Positions 25,477 to 32,661 of a stretch of 41,422 nt of DNA are shown here, piece after piece. The notes beneath the pieces are model-generated. The model worked only from the letters and a program-made list of their open reading frames with translations, was not told the origin of the DNA and made no database searches. Made by a program: the position numbers and the translations under genes. Origin of the DNA: Desulfobacula sp. (GTDB lineage: Bacteria; Desulfobacterota; Desulfobacteria; Desulfobacterales; Desulfobacteraceae); the NCBI GenBank assembly GCA_020048635.1, contig JAIFMF010000014.1:1-41422 (forward strand). The letters run 5' to 3'. Each line of letters begins with the position of its first letter. The stretch's first letter is position 1.

Positions 25477-26721
25477 ATGTTTAAATCATTTTTTCCAAAC
25501 CCAAGGCGTTTTTTTCCCTTAGTTTTAGTCTGGATCATTTTTTCGATCACCATCTGGTATCTCTTTAAAAATGATCTGGGATCATTGTTAAATCTTAACA
25601 CAACTCAGCAGGAACCGGTAATTGGCCTTGGCCATTTTGTCACCGACCCCTTTCTGCTGCTCTATATCTATTACATTGCTTCAGTGCTTGTATTTGCAGG
25701 TTTATGGATGATCTTTGCACCCCATCCATGGCAATTTTGGTCAATCCTTGGATCGGCTGCCATCCTTTTTTCCACTTATTTTTCCGTGCAGGTCTCTGTG
25801 GCCATTAATAACTGGCGGCGGCCATTTTTTGATACTGTTCAGAACGCTCTTTCAGCAGAGTCTTCAGTTCCTGTGTCTGAAATGTATGATTTGATTTTAA
25901 TCTTTGCACAGATAGCCTTTCTGGCCATAGGCATATTTGTTCTTACCCGATTTTTTATAAGCCATTATATTTTCCGTTGGCGAACAGCCATGAACGAATA
26001 TTTTACCGGCTACTGGAAGGAACTCCGACATATAGAGGGGGCTTCTCAACGCATCCAGGAAGATACCATGCGGTTTGCCTCTATTATGGAGAATCTTGGC
26101 GTTGCCATGGTAGATGCGATGATGACACTGTTTGCATTCCTGCCCGTGCTGTGGTCACTTTCACAATATGTAACCGAACTGCCGATTGTGGGGGCCATCC
26201 CTTATCCTCTCTTTGCCGCGGCAACCCTCTGGTCATTGTTTGGGACCGGTCTGCTTGCCCTTGTGGGTATCAAACTGCCGGGACTGGAGTTTAAAAATCA
26301 ACGGGTGGAGGCGGCCTATCGTAAGGAACTGGTCTACGGGGAGGACGATGAACTGAGAGCTCAGCCAGCAAGCTTGAAACAGCTGTTTAGCAATGTGCGG
26401 CGTAATTATTTCCGCCTTTATTTCCATTATATGTATTTTAATGTGGCCCGGAGTCTTTACCTGCAGGCTGACAATATATTTGTCTATTTGATACTGGTTC
26501 CAACAATTGCCGCAGGCACCATAACTTTTGGCATCCTGCAGCAGATACTCACCGCTTTCAGCCAGGTGAGCAATTCGTTTCAGTATCTGGTCAATTCCTG
26601 GACGACAATCGTTGAGCTGTTATCTGTTTATAAACGTCTGGTTGCATTCGAGGCGATTTTGGATGGAAAACCATTGCCCAAGATAGACCAGACCTATCAA
26701 CTGGGTATCAGCGACGATTAG
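25477..26721 (+). CDS. sbmA: SbmA/BacA-type peptide antibiotic transporter
   Basis: A 414-residue inner-membrane protein with about 7-8 helices. The sequence follows E. coli SbmA closely: the start MFKSFFPNPRRFF, VSHYIFRWRTAMNEY, RHIEGASQRIQEDTMRFAS, GIKLPGLEFKNQRVEAAYRK and NYFRLYFHYMYFN. Family role: proton-driven uptake of proline-rich and other peptide antibiotics (microcins, bleomycin). The ATG at 25477 is chosen because it aligns with the SbmA start; 14 further upstream codons are open but unsupported. It is the only plus-strand module in the repeat-bounded region (between copies C and D). Such close likeness to a gammaproteobacterial protein suggests lateral transfer. Confidence 0.94.
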   Translation: MFKSFFPNPRRFFPLVLVWIIFSITIWYLFKNDLGSLLNLNTTQQEPVIGLGHFVTDPFLLLYIYYIASVLVFAGLWMIFAPHPWQFWSILGSAAILFSTYFSVQVSVAINNWRRPFFDTVQNALSAESSVPVSEMYDLILIFAQIAFLAIGIFVLTRFFISHYIFRWRTAMNEYFTGYWKELRHIEGASQRIQEDTMRFASIMENLGVAMVDAMMTLFAFLPVLWSLSQYVTELPIVGAIPYPLFAAATLWSLFGTGLLALVGIKLPGLEFKNQRVEAAYRKELVYGEDDELRAQPASLKQLFSNVRRNYFRLYFHYMYFNVARSLYLQADNIFVYLILVPTIAAGTITFGILQQILTAFSQVSNSFQYLVNSWTTIVELLSVYKRLVAFEAILDGKPLPKIDQTYQLGISDD

Positions 26722-26886
26722 GACCTGTTGAAAATCATTAAAGCAATGAGTTAAAAAGAATACGACCCCAGGATATGTCTGACAGCTGCCGTCCGGGGTT
26801 TATTTAAAACAGCATTGAATAGCAGAAGCATTTCGGTGTGGAATCCGTTTCAGATTTTAAAATTCTTATATTTCCCTGATATGAGG

Positions 26887-26956
26887 ATCAACAGGGATAG
26901 TTCACCGTATTCTGGAATTCTGAAATCACCGACCGGTAACTACGAAGTCCTCACCC
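26887..26956 (+). repeat. Dispersed module-separating repeat, copy D
   Basis: ACAGGGATAG starts at 26891 and AGTCCTC ends at 26952, 62 bases overall. Inside, GTTCACCG (26900-26907) can pair with CGGTAAC (26934-26940) as a seven-base stem with one bulged C. The element runs directly into a motif (26957-26980) that reads GGGGGTCAGAGTAAAATT on the minus strand. Confidence 0.65.
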
Positions 26957-26960
26957 ATTT

Positions 26961-26980
26961 AATTTTACTCTGACCCCCAA
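26961..26980 (-). repeat. REP-like motif adjoining copy D
   Basis: On the minus strand this reads GGGGGTCAGAGTAAAATT. From memory, GGGGTCAGAGTAAAATT-type sequences are common around REP-associated transposase genes in diverse bacteria. No transposase gene is present here. Identification by recall only. Confidence 0.25.
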
Positions 26981-27006
26981 TTTTTCGCAATTTTTGGCTG
27001 AAGAGA

Positions 27007-27225
27007 TTACACTATAATTTTAAAAGTGGGCTGGGGCCTTTTTGGGGGTGTTTTCCGGGCAGGTTCTTTACTATCCCCACCTTCCGGGACTATCGGACCC
27101 AGTTTGAAATCGGTATGGAATTCATGTCCACAGCTCGGGCAACGCATGAGCATTCCACCAATATTTGCAGGGATACGAAGCGGTTTATGACATCCTTTGC
27201 AATTTTTGATGACGTAATTTTCCAT
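27007..27225 (-). CDS. Small zinc-ribbon protein
   Basis: A 72-residue protein. Two CxxC knuckles (C9-x2-C12 in NCKGCHKPLRIP and C29-x2-C32 in RCPSCGHEF) form a rubredoxin/zinc-ribbon fold of the MJ0042 type. The remaining tail is proline- and lysine-rich (KTPPKRPQPTFKIIV) and probably disordered. Role unknown; such proteins are often nucleic-acid or protein adaptors. The ribosome site is weak. A longer overlapping frame on the same strand (27090-27278) is discarded because it lacks the paired cysteines. It is a single-gene module between repeat copies D and E. Confidence 0.7.
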   Translation of the reverse strand: MENYVIKNCKGCHKPLRIPANIGGMLMRCPSCGHEFHTDFKLGPIVPEGGDSKEPARKTPPKRPQPTFKIIV

Positions 27226-27390
27226 AGGTATTGTATCGGCAGGGGAGTTGTAACTATTAAATAAAGAGTCGCGACCATATAAAAACTTGCATTAGTTTAC
27301 CCCAAAAACCCTCTCTTGCGCTCAGCAATGAATTTCCACCATAGAACAAGGTCATGGTAATTTAACGTCTTTTCTTGGCAGACAACGCTT

Positions 27391-27458
27391 GTCTAACAGG
27401 GATAGACCGAGGAAGTTGTCCATGGAAAAACTGGACGTGATCGATAGGTAGTCTTCGC
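27391..27458 (+). repeat. Dispersed module-separating repeat, copy E
   Basis: ACAGGGATAG starts at 27396 and AGTCTTC ends at 27456, 61 bases overall. It carries an internal hairpin GTCCA/TGGAC, and GGGATAG can pair imperfectly with CTATTGTCCC just beyond the right end. The left flank GTCTAAC fits the integron R-box pattern RYYYAAC. It lies 40-100 bases beyond the stop of the DUF3088-like gene. Confidence 0.7.
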
Positions 27459-27499
27459 TATTGTCCCTAAGAAGGAATCCGCCCCTTTTTCCCTGATAT

Positions 27500-27853
27500 T
27501 TAATCTCGCGGATGAGGCAGTATCCCATTATATGTCTGGGCCAGAAAGTTGCAGATGGATAGGGCATCGTCAATAAATGACTTGCCGGTGGTCATGCTTT
27601 TTTTAACACCGTCAAAGGAAATGGAATCATCCAGCAGCACAAGCACAGGAGAGCTCTGGTTCTCTTCTCCTATCTGTTCAATGATTTCACGCCGGGGCCG
27701 CTGGAAATCCACATGGATGATATCCATCTGTTCCTTAATTTTCGGGTTGTAAATAAAAAATCCTTCTACAATACAGCAGTCCGGACAGTAAAAGGGTCCT
27801 TGATCCGGTGCATCATACCAGGTGTTGAGCATATAAAGAACGGGTTTGCTCAT
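27500..27853 (-). CDS. DUF3088-like protein with thioredoxin-like fold
   Basis: A 117-residue protein starting MSKPVLYMLNTWYDAPDQGP. The ATG at 27853 is chosen because AAGGAG lies 8 bases upstream; a start seven codons earlier would contain that site. FYCPDCCIVEGFFIYNP holds three clustered cysteines after the first strand, as in thioredoxin-like DUF3088 proteins. VDFQRPRREIIEQIGEENQSSPVLVL resembles the second half of the fold. Function unknown. It follows the flavodoxin-like gene on the same strand (53 bases), so the two may be cotranscribed and may share a redox role. Confidence 0.65.
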   Translation of the reverse strand: MSKPVLYMLNTWYDAPDQGPFYCPDCCIVEGFFIYNPKIKEQMDIIHVDFQRPRREIIEQIGEENQSSPVLVLLDDSISFDGVKKSMTTGKSFIDDALSICNFLAQTYNGILPHPRD

Positions 27854-27906
27854 ATGATGTTCTCCTTTTTTCAATATTGAAGGATCCGCAAGGCATAGAT
27901 ACCAAA

Positions 27907-28542
27907 TTATCTGATGAAATTAGTCATGGTTTTAGCAACTGTTTCTGGCGGCGGAAATTCTTCTTTCGCGTATCCGATAACCTTCATGATCCATGCCATG
28001 TTTTTGCCTAAAACCTCCATGATCTGTTTACCCTCAGCATCCTGCTCCATTTCTCCAGGGTTAAGCCCATGGGCCACGTTCCAATAGTTTGAAGAGGGCA
28101 TAATCATTTCGGAGTAATTGATATAATGATTAAGTGTCTCAACCGTGGATATTCCTCCGGATCGCCTGACAGCAGCAACAGCAGCACCGACTTTATGCCT
28201 GAACAGGCCGCCGTTTACCGAAGAAACGAAAAAAGCTCTGTCAAGAAAGGATTTCATTGTCCCTGCCACACCAGAAAAGTGAACTGGAGAGCCGAGCAAA
28301 AGGCCATCTGCCTCTTTAATTTTCTGAATCCATTCATTTACCGGATCGTCTTCGATGGAACAAGCTTCATTTTGATTTTTTACACAGCCATGACAAGCAA
28401 TACATCCTTGGATCTTTTCTTTACCGACCAGTATCATTTCAGTCTCAATACCGGCTTTTTCCAATTCAGTGAAAATAGTGTTCATAGAACAGGCTGTATT
28501 TCCTTTTTTTCTGGCACTGCCGTTAAATCCAACTACTTTCAA
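27907..28542 (-). CDS. Flavodoxin-fold NAD(P)H-dependent FMN/iron-sulfur flavoprotein
   Basis: A 211-residue protein. The phosphate-binding loop GSARKKGNT (8-16) and GSPVHFSGVAGTMKSFLDRA (FMN isoalloxazine site) identify the NADPH-dependent FMN reductase/flavodoxin-2 family. Cysteines C47, C50, C53 and C61 (GCIACHGCV...AC) fit the compact cluster motif of archaeal-type iron-sulfur flavoproteins. It probably performs FMN-based electron transfer or quinone/oxygen detoxification in an anaerobe. It is first in the two-gene minus-strand module between repeats E and F. Confidence 0.88.
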   Translation of the reverse strand: MKVVGFNGSARKKGNTACSMNTIFTELEKAGIETEMILVGKEKIQGCIACHGCVKNQNEACSIEDDPVNEWIQKIKEADGLLLGSPVHFSGVAGTMKSFLDRAFFVSSVNGGLFRHKVGAAVAAVRRSGGISTVETLNHYINYSEMIMPSSNYWNVAHGLNPGEMEQDAEGKQIMEVLGKNMAWIMKVIGYAKEEFPPPETVAKTMTNFIR

Positions 28543-28630
28543 ATTTAGCCTCCATTTTTTTAATTTTTATAATGAGAAAATTTAGCTTTTCTAAAATAAT
28601 CAATTTTTTGAACTATGCAAGCCTTACACA

Positions 28631-28699
28631 GCTTAACAGGGAAAGTCTTAGGTATTTTTAACCTTAAAAAGGAGATATAGATTTGCAGGTAGTCCTCCC
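28631..28699 (+). repeat. Dispersed module-separating repeat, copy F
   Basis: ACAGGGAAAGTCTTAGG starts at 28636 and AGTCCTC ends at 28697, 62 bases overall. An internal AGGT-ATTTTTA-ACCT hairpin is visible. The left flank GCTTAAC fits the integron RYYYAAC pattern. This is the rightmost copy found, between the flavodoxin-like gene and the aspartokinase gene. Confidence 0.7.
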
Positions 28700-28706
28700 A
28701 AAAAAC

Positions 28707-28727
28707 GGGGTCTGTCCCCTATTTTTG
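28707..28727 (+). terminator. Weak hairpin with T-run downstream of copy F
   Basis: GGGG-TCTGT-CCCC followed by TATTTTTG. It could stop transcription entering from the left, but the stem is only four G:C pairs. It might equally be a REP-type sequence. Confidence 0.25.
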
Positions 28728-28867
28728 TCCAGACAAAGTTGCCAAAATGAATGGATTGTATTAATACTATCGGGCAAATATTGTAATTATAACCATGAAC
28801 AAGACCTTTCCTCATCATTTTCCAAGCAGATGACGGGTCTCTGTCCATTTAGGCGTAGAGGATTACC

Positions 28868-30253
28868 ATGACCAGACATCACCTGAGCATTGAAAAAATC
28901 GGAGGCACTTCCATGTCACGATTCTCTGAAATCGTTGACAATATCATTCTCAAAGACAAAGAACATATATTTGGCAGAATTTATGTCGTGTCAGCCTATG
29001 CAGGGATCACCAATGATCTGCTGGAACATAAGAAGACCAATCAGCCGGGCATCTATAAGCTCTTTGAAGATCAGCAAAACTATCCGATTAAAATGATCCG
29101 GCTGCAGGAGTCCCTCTACAAGCTCAACGAGACCTTTAGAGATATCGGACTTGATGTTAAAGAGGCCAATGATTTTATTGGCGACAGGATTGACCAAGCG
29201 ATAAATATTCTGCGAAGCATGGACAATGTTCTATCCTCGGGCTATGTCAGCCGCAGAGAACTGTTGCTGGCCGGCAGGGAGCTTTTGGCCTCTCTGGGGG
29301 AAATGCATTCCGCCTTTAACTCTGCAAATATTCTTAAGAACCAAGGATACAACACCACCTATGTCGATCTCAGCGGTTGGGATGACAGCCGCCGGTTATC
29401 CATTGATGATCGTATAAAAGATAGTTTTGCCCAGATTGACCCCTTTTCCACCATCTGTTTTGCAACCGGTTACACAAAAGGGACAGAGGGAATCATGAGA
29501 GAATTTGATAGAGGATACTCCGAGGTAACATTCTCAAAAGTTGCTGTATTATTAGGCGCTGATGAGGCAATTATTCACAAGGGATATCATCTCTGCTCAG
29601 GTGATCCGCTGGTCATCGGTGGAAAAAACGCCAAACCTGTCTGCAATACCAATTATGATGTAGCTGACCAACTGGCGGATATAGGCATGGAAGCCATACA
29701 CCCAAAAGCATCAAAACCGCTTGAGATTAAAAATATCCCCATCCGGGTGAAAAATGCCTTTGACCCTGATCACCCGGGAACGCTCATAACAAAGAATTTC
29801 ATCTCTCCGGAGTCAAAGGTTGAAATTGTCACAGGCTCCAAGCAGGTCACCTGCATAGAAATCCATGATACAAGAATGGTGGGAGCGGTAGGATTTGATC
29901 TCCGTATTATGCAGATTTTCGACAAATACAGTATATCTTACATCTCCAAGATGACCAATGCCAATACCATTGATTTGATCATTGAAGAGAAAGACTGTTC
30001 ACCCCGTTTACTGGCTGAACTAAATGAGGTCATGGAAAAGGTTTCGGCAAGCCCGGTGGCCATTGTCTGCGCTATTGGCTCAAACATTGCTCAACCCGGA
30101 ATAATGGCCAAAGCGGCCCAGGCTCTGGCTTACAAGTCCATCAATATTATCGCTGTTTCACAGACAAGCAGGCAGACCAACATGCAGTTTATAGTTGAAA
30201 GGGACCAATTTGCCGAAGCCCAGACCGCACTTCATGAAGCATTGTGCGTCTGA
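28868..30253 (+). CDS. Aspartate kinase, ectoine-pathway type (Ask_Ect)
   Basis: A 461-residue enzyme. The start IEKIGGTSMSRFSEIVDNI, followed by RIYVVSAYAGITNDLLEHKK, is characteristic of the Ask_Ect branch that accompanies ectoine gene clusters, rather than of the LysC/ThrA branches. FDRGYSEVTFSKVAVLLGADEAIIHK and TNYDVADQLADIGMEAIHPKA belong to the kinase domain. Two ACT domains follow from about residue 315 (VEIVTGSKQVTCIEI, VAIVCAIGSNI). Reaction: L-aspartate + ATP to 4-phospho-aspartate. No ectA, ectB or ectC is present in the window, so it is an orphan here. It lies just beyond repeat copy F. A hairpin (AGCATCC/GGGTGCT, 30272-30293) follows the stop. Confidence 0.9.
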   Translation: MTRHHLSIEKIGGTSMSRFSEIVDNIILKDKEHIFGRIYVVSAYAGITNDLLEHKKTNQPGIYKLFEDQQNYPIKMIRLQESLYKLNETFRDIGLDVKEANDFIGDRIDQAINILRSMDNVLSSGYVSRRELLLAGRELLASLGEMHSAFNSANILKNQGYNTTYVDLSGWDDSRRLSIDDRIKDSFAQIDPFSTICFATGYTKGTEGIMREFDRGYSEVTFSKVAVLLGADEAIIHKGYHLCSGDPLVIGGKNAKPVCNTNYDVADQLADIGMEAIHPKASKPLEIKNIPIRVKNAFDPDHPGTLITKNFISPESKVEIVTGSKQVTCIEIHDTRMVGAVGFDLRIMQIFDKYSISYISKMTNANTIDLIIEEKDCSPRLLAELNEVMEKVSASPVAIVCAIGSNIAQPGIMAKAAQALAYKSINIIAVSQTSRQTNMQFIVERDQFAEAQTALHEALCV

Positions 30254-31115
30254 AACGGGGGTTATTATATAAGCATCCGCTTTTCCGGGTGCTGTTTAAC
30301 CGGTTTGGTGATGGAAGGGAGTAAATAATTGTTGAATGATGTATTGCTTTGGGTGTCTTTGAATTTGTAATTGTGAACTATCTATATCCCTGGATTCCCC
30401 AAAGCTGATTTTTAGGAAGTTGACTATTATTAAAAGTATAGGGGTTTTAAAACAGTAACCAGGTACCTCATCTTTTGGTTGGTCAAAATTCCATCCATCA
30501 AATCAAGCAATATAAAAAAATGAGAGATTGATTGCAGTTATGATTAATTATCCCAGTCCAGATTATTACAGGATAGAAATTTTTTAAGATACGAAAAATA
30601 ACCTTGATGGATTATTTCAAACGAGGACCATGCAAAGCAAGCCACTGCGATAAACGGAATACAGTAGATTCTGGAATAACCTTTTTTTGCAGCTATCGAT
30701 ATTGCTCCAACCGTTTTTTAATGCTTCTTTTCGGAAAAAAAGACCTGATTTATGAAGGGATTGAGACTACAGCTTTTAATTTTATATCCGGTTTTCAGAA
30801 AAACAGTAAATTAGGCCAATGATATTGACCGGAAAGGAGAGTGGCGGTCAACCGCCAATTACAACATACTGTTATTATTAAACAAGTATTCAATACACGC
30901 CAAATTTTGGATTAAGAAAAATATCAGATGATCTGTTTGGGAAAGCAAAGATCCATTACCGTCCGGATCAAATCCAGTTAAAATATAAATACGTTCTTGA
31001 TACGTTCTTTACCGGCACATAATATTCTTTTGTTTAGCTCAACCCGACTTGAAAAAGGTTTATCTGGTTATATATGCGGTTAAAAAGAGTTCAATAAGAC
31101 ACCCGGTGACTAAAT
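30254..31115. other. Gene-poor AT-rich stretch
   Basis: About 860 bases with no convincing gene. Visible items are a hairpin after the aspartokinase gene (30272-30293), a perfect TGGCGG-TCAA-CCGCCA hairpin at 30842-30857 without a T-run, and a tandem ATACGTTCTT near 30987-31009. One 71-codon frame (30607-30822) has no ribosome site and an atypical composition. The stretch may be decayed coding sequence continuous with the pseudogene to its right. Confidence 0.5.
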
Positions 31116-31746
31116 AATGGAAGACAGGGACTGATTCCCAGCTTGCTTCATGTTGAGGCAATGCCTGTTACAGGGACGTCTTTCGCAATTCTTGATGATA
31201 GCCGCCTGGATTATTATTTTCGCCATATCATCAATGATCCGGAAGTACCTGAAAATGATGCCCAGTGGATTGAGCGCCTGCTTGGATTGCGGGTGATGGC
31301 CTTTGCCGGAGATGACAAAGAATACCAGGCCCTGCTGGATGTGGTTCTGGGTGGGCCCCTGGAAAATAGGCGAAGCAGGTCGAAAGCAGTTGGTTGATGA
31401 TGGGCTGATAGAGAAATTTTTTTCTGCGATAAAGCCTTTATCACACAGGAAGCATCTGAAATTGATCAGCATATGCAGCGGGAAAAATTCTGGTTTTATT
31501 TTTAGGAGGCCGTCCGGGAAACTCCAGAATTCAATGACCATAAGCAAAATGATTGCAGGGCAGCGCTCGCCAAGAAATACCCTGATTATGGAAGCTTTGC
31601 GTGATTATGGGTATGTGGATGCCAGAGGCATGGGTGTTCGAACCAAAGTTATTCCACTGATGCGAACCTTGAATCAAGTCGAGCCGATTTTTGAAGAAAC
31701 AGACGATTATTTAAAAACCGTACTCCCAAAAAGGATTGAAACATAA
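31116..31746 (+). pseudogene. Broken AlbA_2/COG2865-type ATP-binding regulator (fragments)
   Basis: Two frames carry pieces of one protein family. In the first (about 31116-31397) is HVEAMPVTGTSFAILDDSRL followed by DYYFRHI and ERLLGL, resembling the middle of predicted transcriptional regulators/helicase-like proteins with an AlbA_2 (Schlafen-type) domain. In another frame (to 31746) is the typical C-terminus ISKMIAGQRSPRNTLIMEAL with DYGYVDARGMGVRTK. The N-terminal AlbA_2 half and the region between are missing or unreadable. At least one frameshift and deletions are needed to join the pieces, so the gene is inactive. The assignment rests on recognition of the C-terminal block. Confidence 0.55.
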
Positions 31747-31762
31747 CAATCAAGGCAGATCA

Positions 31763-31972
31763 ATGGCAAAATTTCCCTTTAAATTGTTCTTCAGCTTTCT
31801 GATCATTACCTTAATCCCATGTAGCCAGGCATTCTCCGATACGGACACCGAAGCCCTGTGGGACGCTCATTTAACCCGGGAGCCCTATATCTATACAGTT
31901 CCATGGGTGGATAAACCCGCTTTGATTGACGGCGTCTGGGTAAAAAAAGCCTTGCGGAAGGTTAAAATTTAA
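31763..31972 (+). CDS. Small exported protein of unknown function, probably frameshifted
   Basis: The open frame gives 69 residues with a clear Sec signal peptide (KLFFSFLIITLIPCSQAFSD, cleavage near residue 25). A short mature part follows, ending EPYIYTVPWVDKPALIDGVW plus 11 residues. The stop TAA follows an AAAATTT run. If one A is removed, the frame continues for 33 sensible codons (DDPCAIQLRGKNLAETEWIS) to a TGA at 32070-32072, immediately inside the terminator. This suggests a recent frameshift or a sequencing error in a protein of about 102 residues. No family is recognised. The start is chosen at 31763 because the signal peptide begins there. Confidence 0.45.
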   Translation: MAKFPFKLFFSFLIITLIPCSQAFSDTDTEALWDAHLTREPYIYTVPWVDKPALIDGVWVKKALRKVKI

Positions 31973-32046
31973 GGTCATTGACGATCCCTGCGCCATTCAA
32001 TTAAGAGGCAAAAACCTTGCTGAAACCGAATGGATTTCCTTCAAAC

Positions 32047-32622
32047 TCAAAGGGCCTGGCTTATTTTTCTGAACCAGGCTTTTCTTTTTTCGTCACCGAT
32101 TTTTTCGACAGCGGCAATATTAAACCATTGAATCTGTTTCATGCCGCAGAATTTCAGGGTCCCCTTAATAAAATGATATCTGATGGAATTTCGATACAAA
32201 AGCCAGTAATACCATCCAGGTGATTTCATGGTGGTGATCACCATGGTCTTTTTGATAAACGTCAGCTTGCCCGCAGGTAACCCGGCTTTAGAATATTCAT
32301 AAGCCCAGTTTTTCAACAGCACCTTGTCCATGAAACCTTTTAATATGGCTGGAAGGTCATACCACCAGACAGGAAAAATAAAAATCAGATGGTCGGCTGC
32401 TTCTATTTTTTGCCGGTATTCACCTACCTTTGGATCAATAAATCCCCCGGTGCTGTAAAGGGCCAATTCATTTTCATCCATCACCGGGTTGAATTTCTCC
32501 TTATAAAGATCAATGACATCCACGGTTTCTTTTCTTCTTTCAAGTTCTTTTTCGATGTGGGTCAATATGGATGCATTATAACTTTTCTCATTGGGGTGTG
32601 CATAAATAATCAAATTCTTCAT
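32047..32622 (-). CDS. NAD(P)H oxidoreductase, flavodoxin-like fold (NQO/KefF/MdaB group)
   Basis: A 191-residue protein. The flavin-binding loop AHPNEKSYNASI sits directly after the first strand. IFIFPVWWYDLPAILKGFMDKVL is the family hallmark around the isoalloxazine site, and MKSPGWYYW with LKFCGMKQ completes the fold. Likely reaction: two-electron reduction of quinones with NAD(P)H as donor, FAD/FMN bound, in the cytoplasm. The plus-strand terminator lies in its 3' coding end. BipA is encoded upstream on the same strand (39 bases), so the two may form a transcript. Confidence 0.9.
   Translation of the reverse strand: MKNLIIYAHPNEKSYNASILTHIEKELERRKETVDVIDLYKEKFNPVMDENELALYSTGGFIDPKVGEYRQKIEAADHLIFIFPVWWYDLPAILKGFMDKVLLKNWAYEYSKAGLPAGKLTFIKKTMVITTMKSPGWYYWLLYRNSIRYHFIKGTLKFCGMKQIQWFNIAAVEKIGDEKRKAWFRKISQAL
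32054..32090 (+). terminator. Rho-independent terminator
   Basis: Stem GCCTGG (32054-32059) / CCAGGC (32074-32079) with a 14-base loop, followed by TTTTCTTTTTT. It ends plus-strand transcription from the small exported gene and overlaps the 3' end of the convergent oxidoreductase gene. Confidence 0.6.
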
Positions 32623-32661
32623 TTCAATCTTTTTTAGAATTTCTGTATTGCCTGTTTTGTA

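Noticed and set aside
22610..28699. Calling the repeats canonical integron attC sites
   Set aside because: Only copies E and F fit the R box, no complementary second box is visible, and no integron integrase is in the window; kept as a hypothesis only.
22610..28699. CRISPR array
   Set aside because: Copies are 0.5-1.7 kb apart with genes between them and variable interiors, so this is not a CRISPR layout.
30607..30822. 71-codon frame in the gene-poor stretch
   Set aside because: No ribosome site, atypical Cys/Phe-rich composition and no recognised family; treated as chance or decayed sequence.
31161..31181. Possible seventh repeat copy (TTACAGGGACGTCTTTCG)
   Set aside because: Only ACAGGGA matches, and it lies inside a readable protein block of the AlbA_2-type pseudogene; no right-end block at 61-62 bases.
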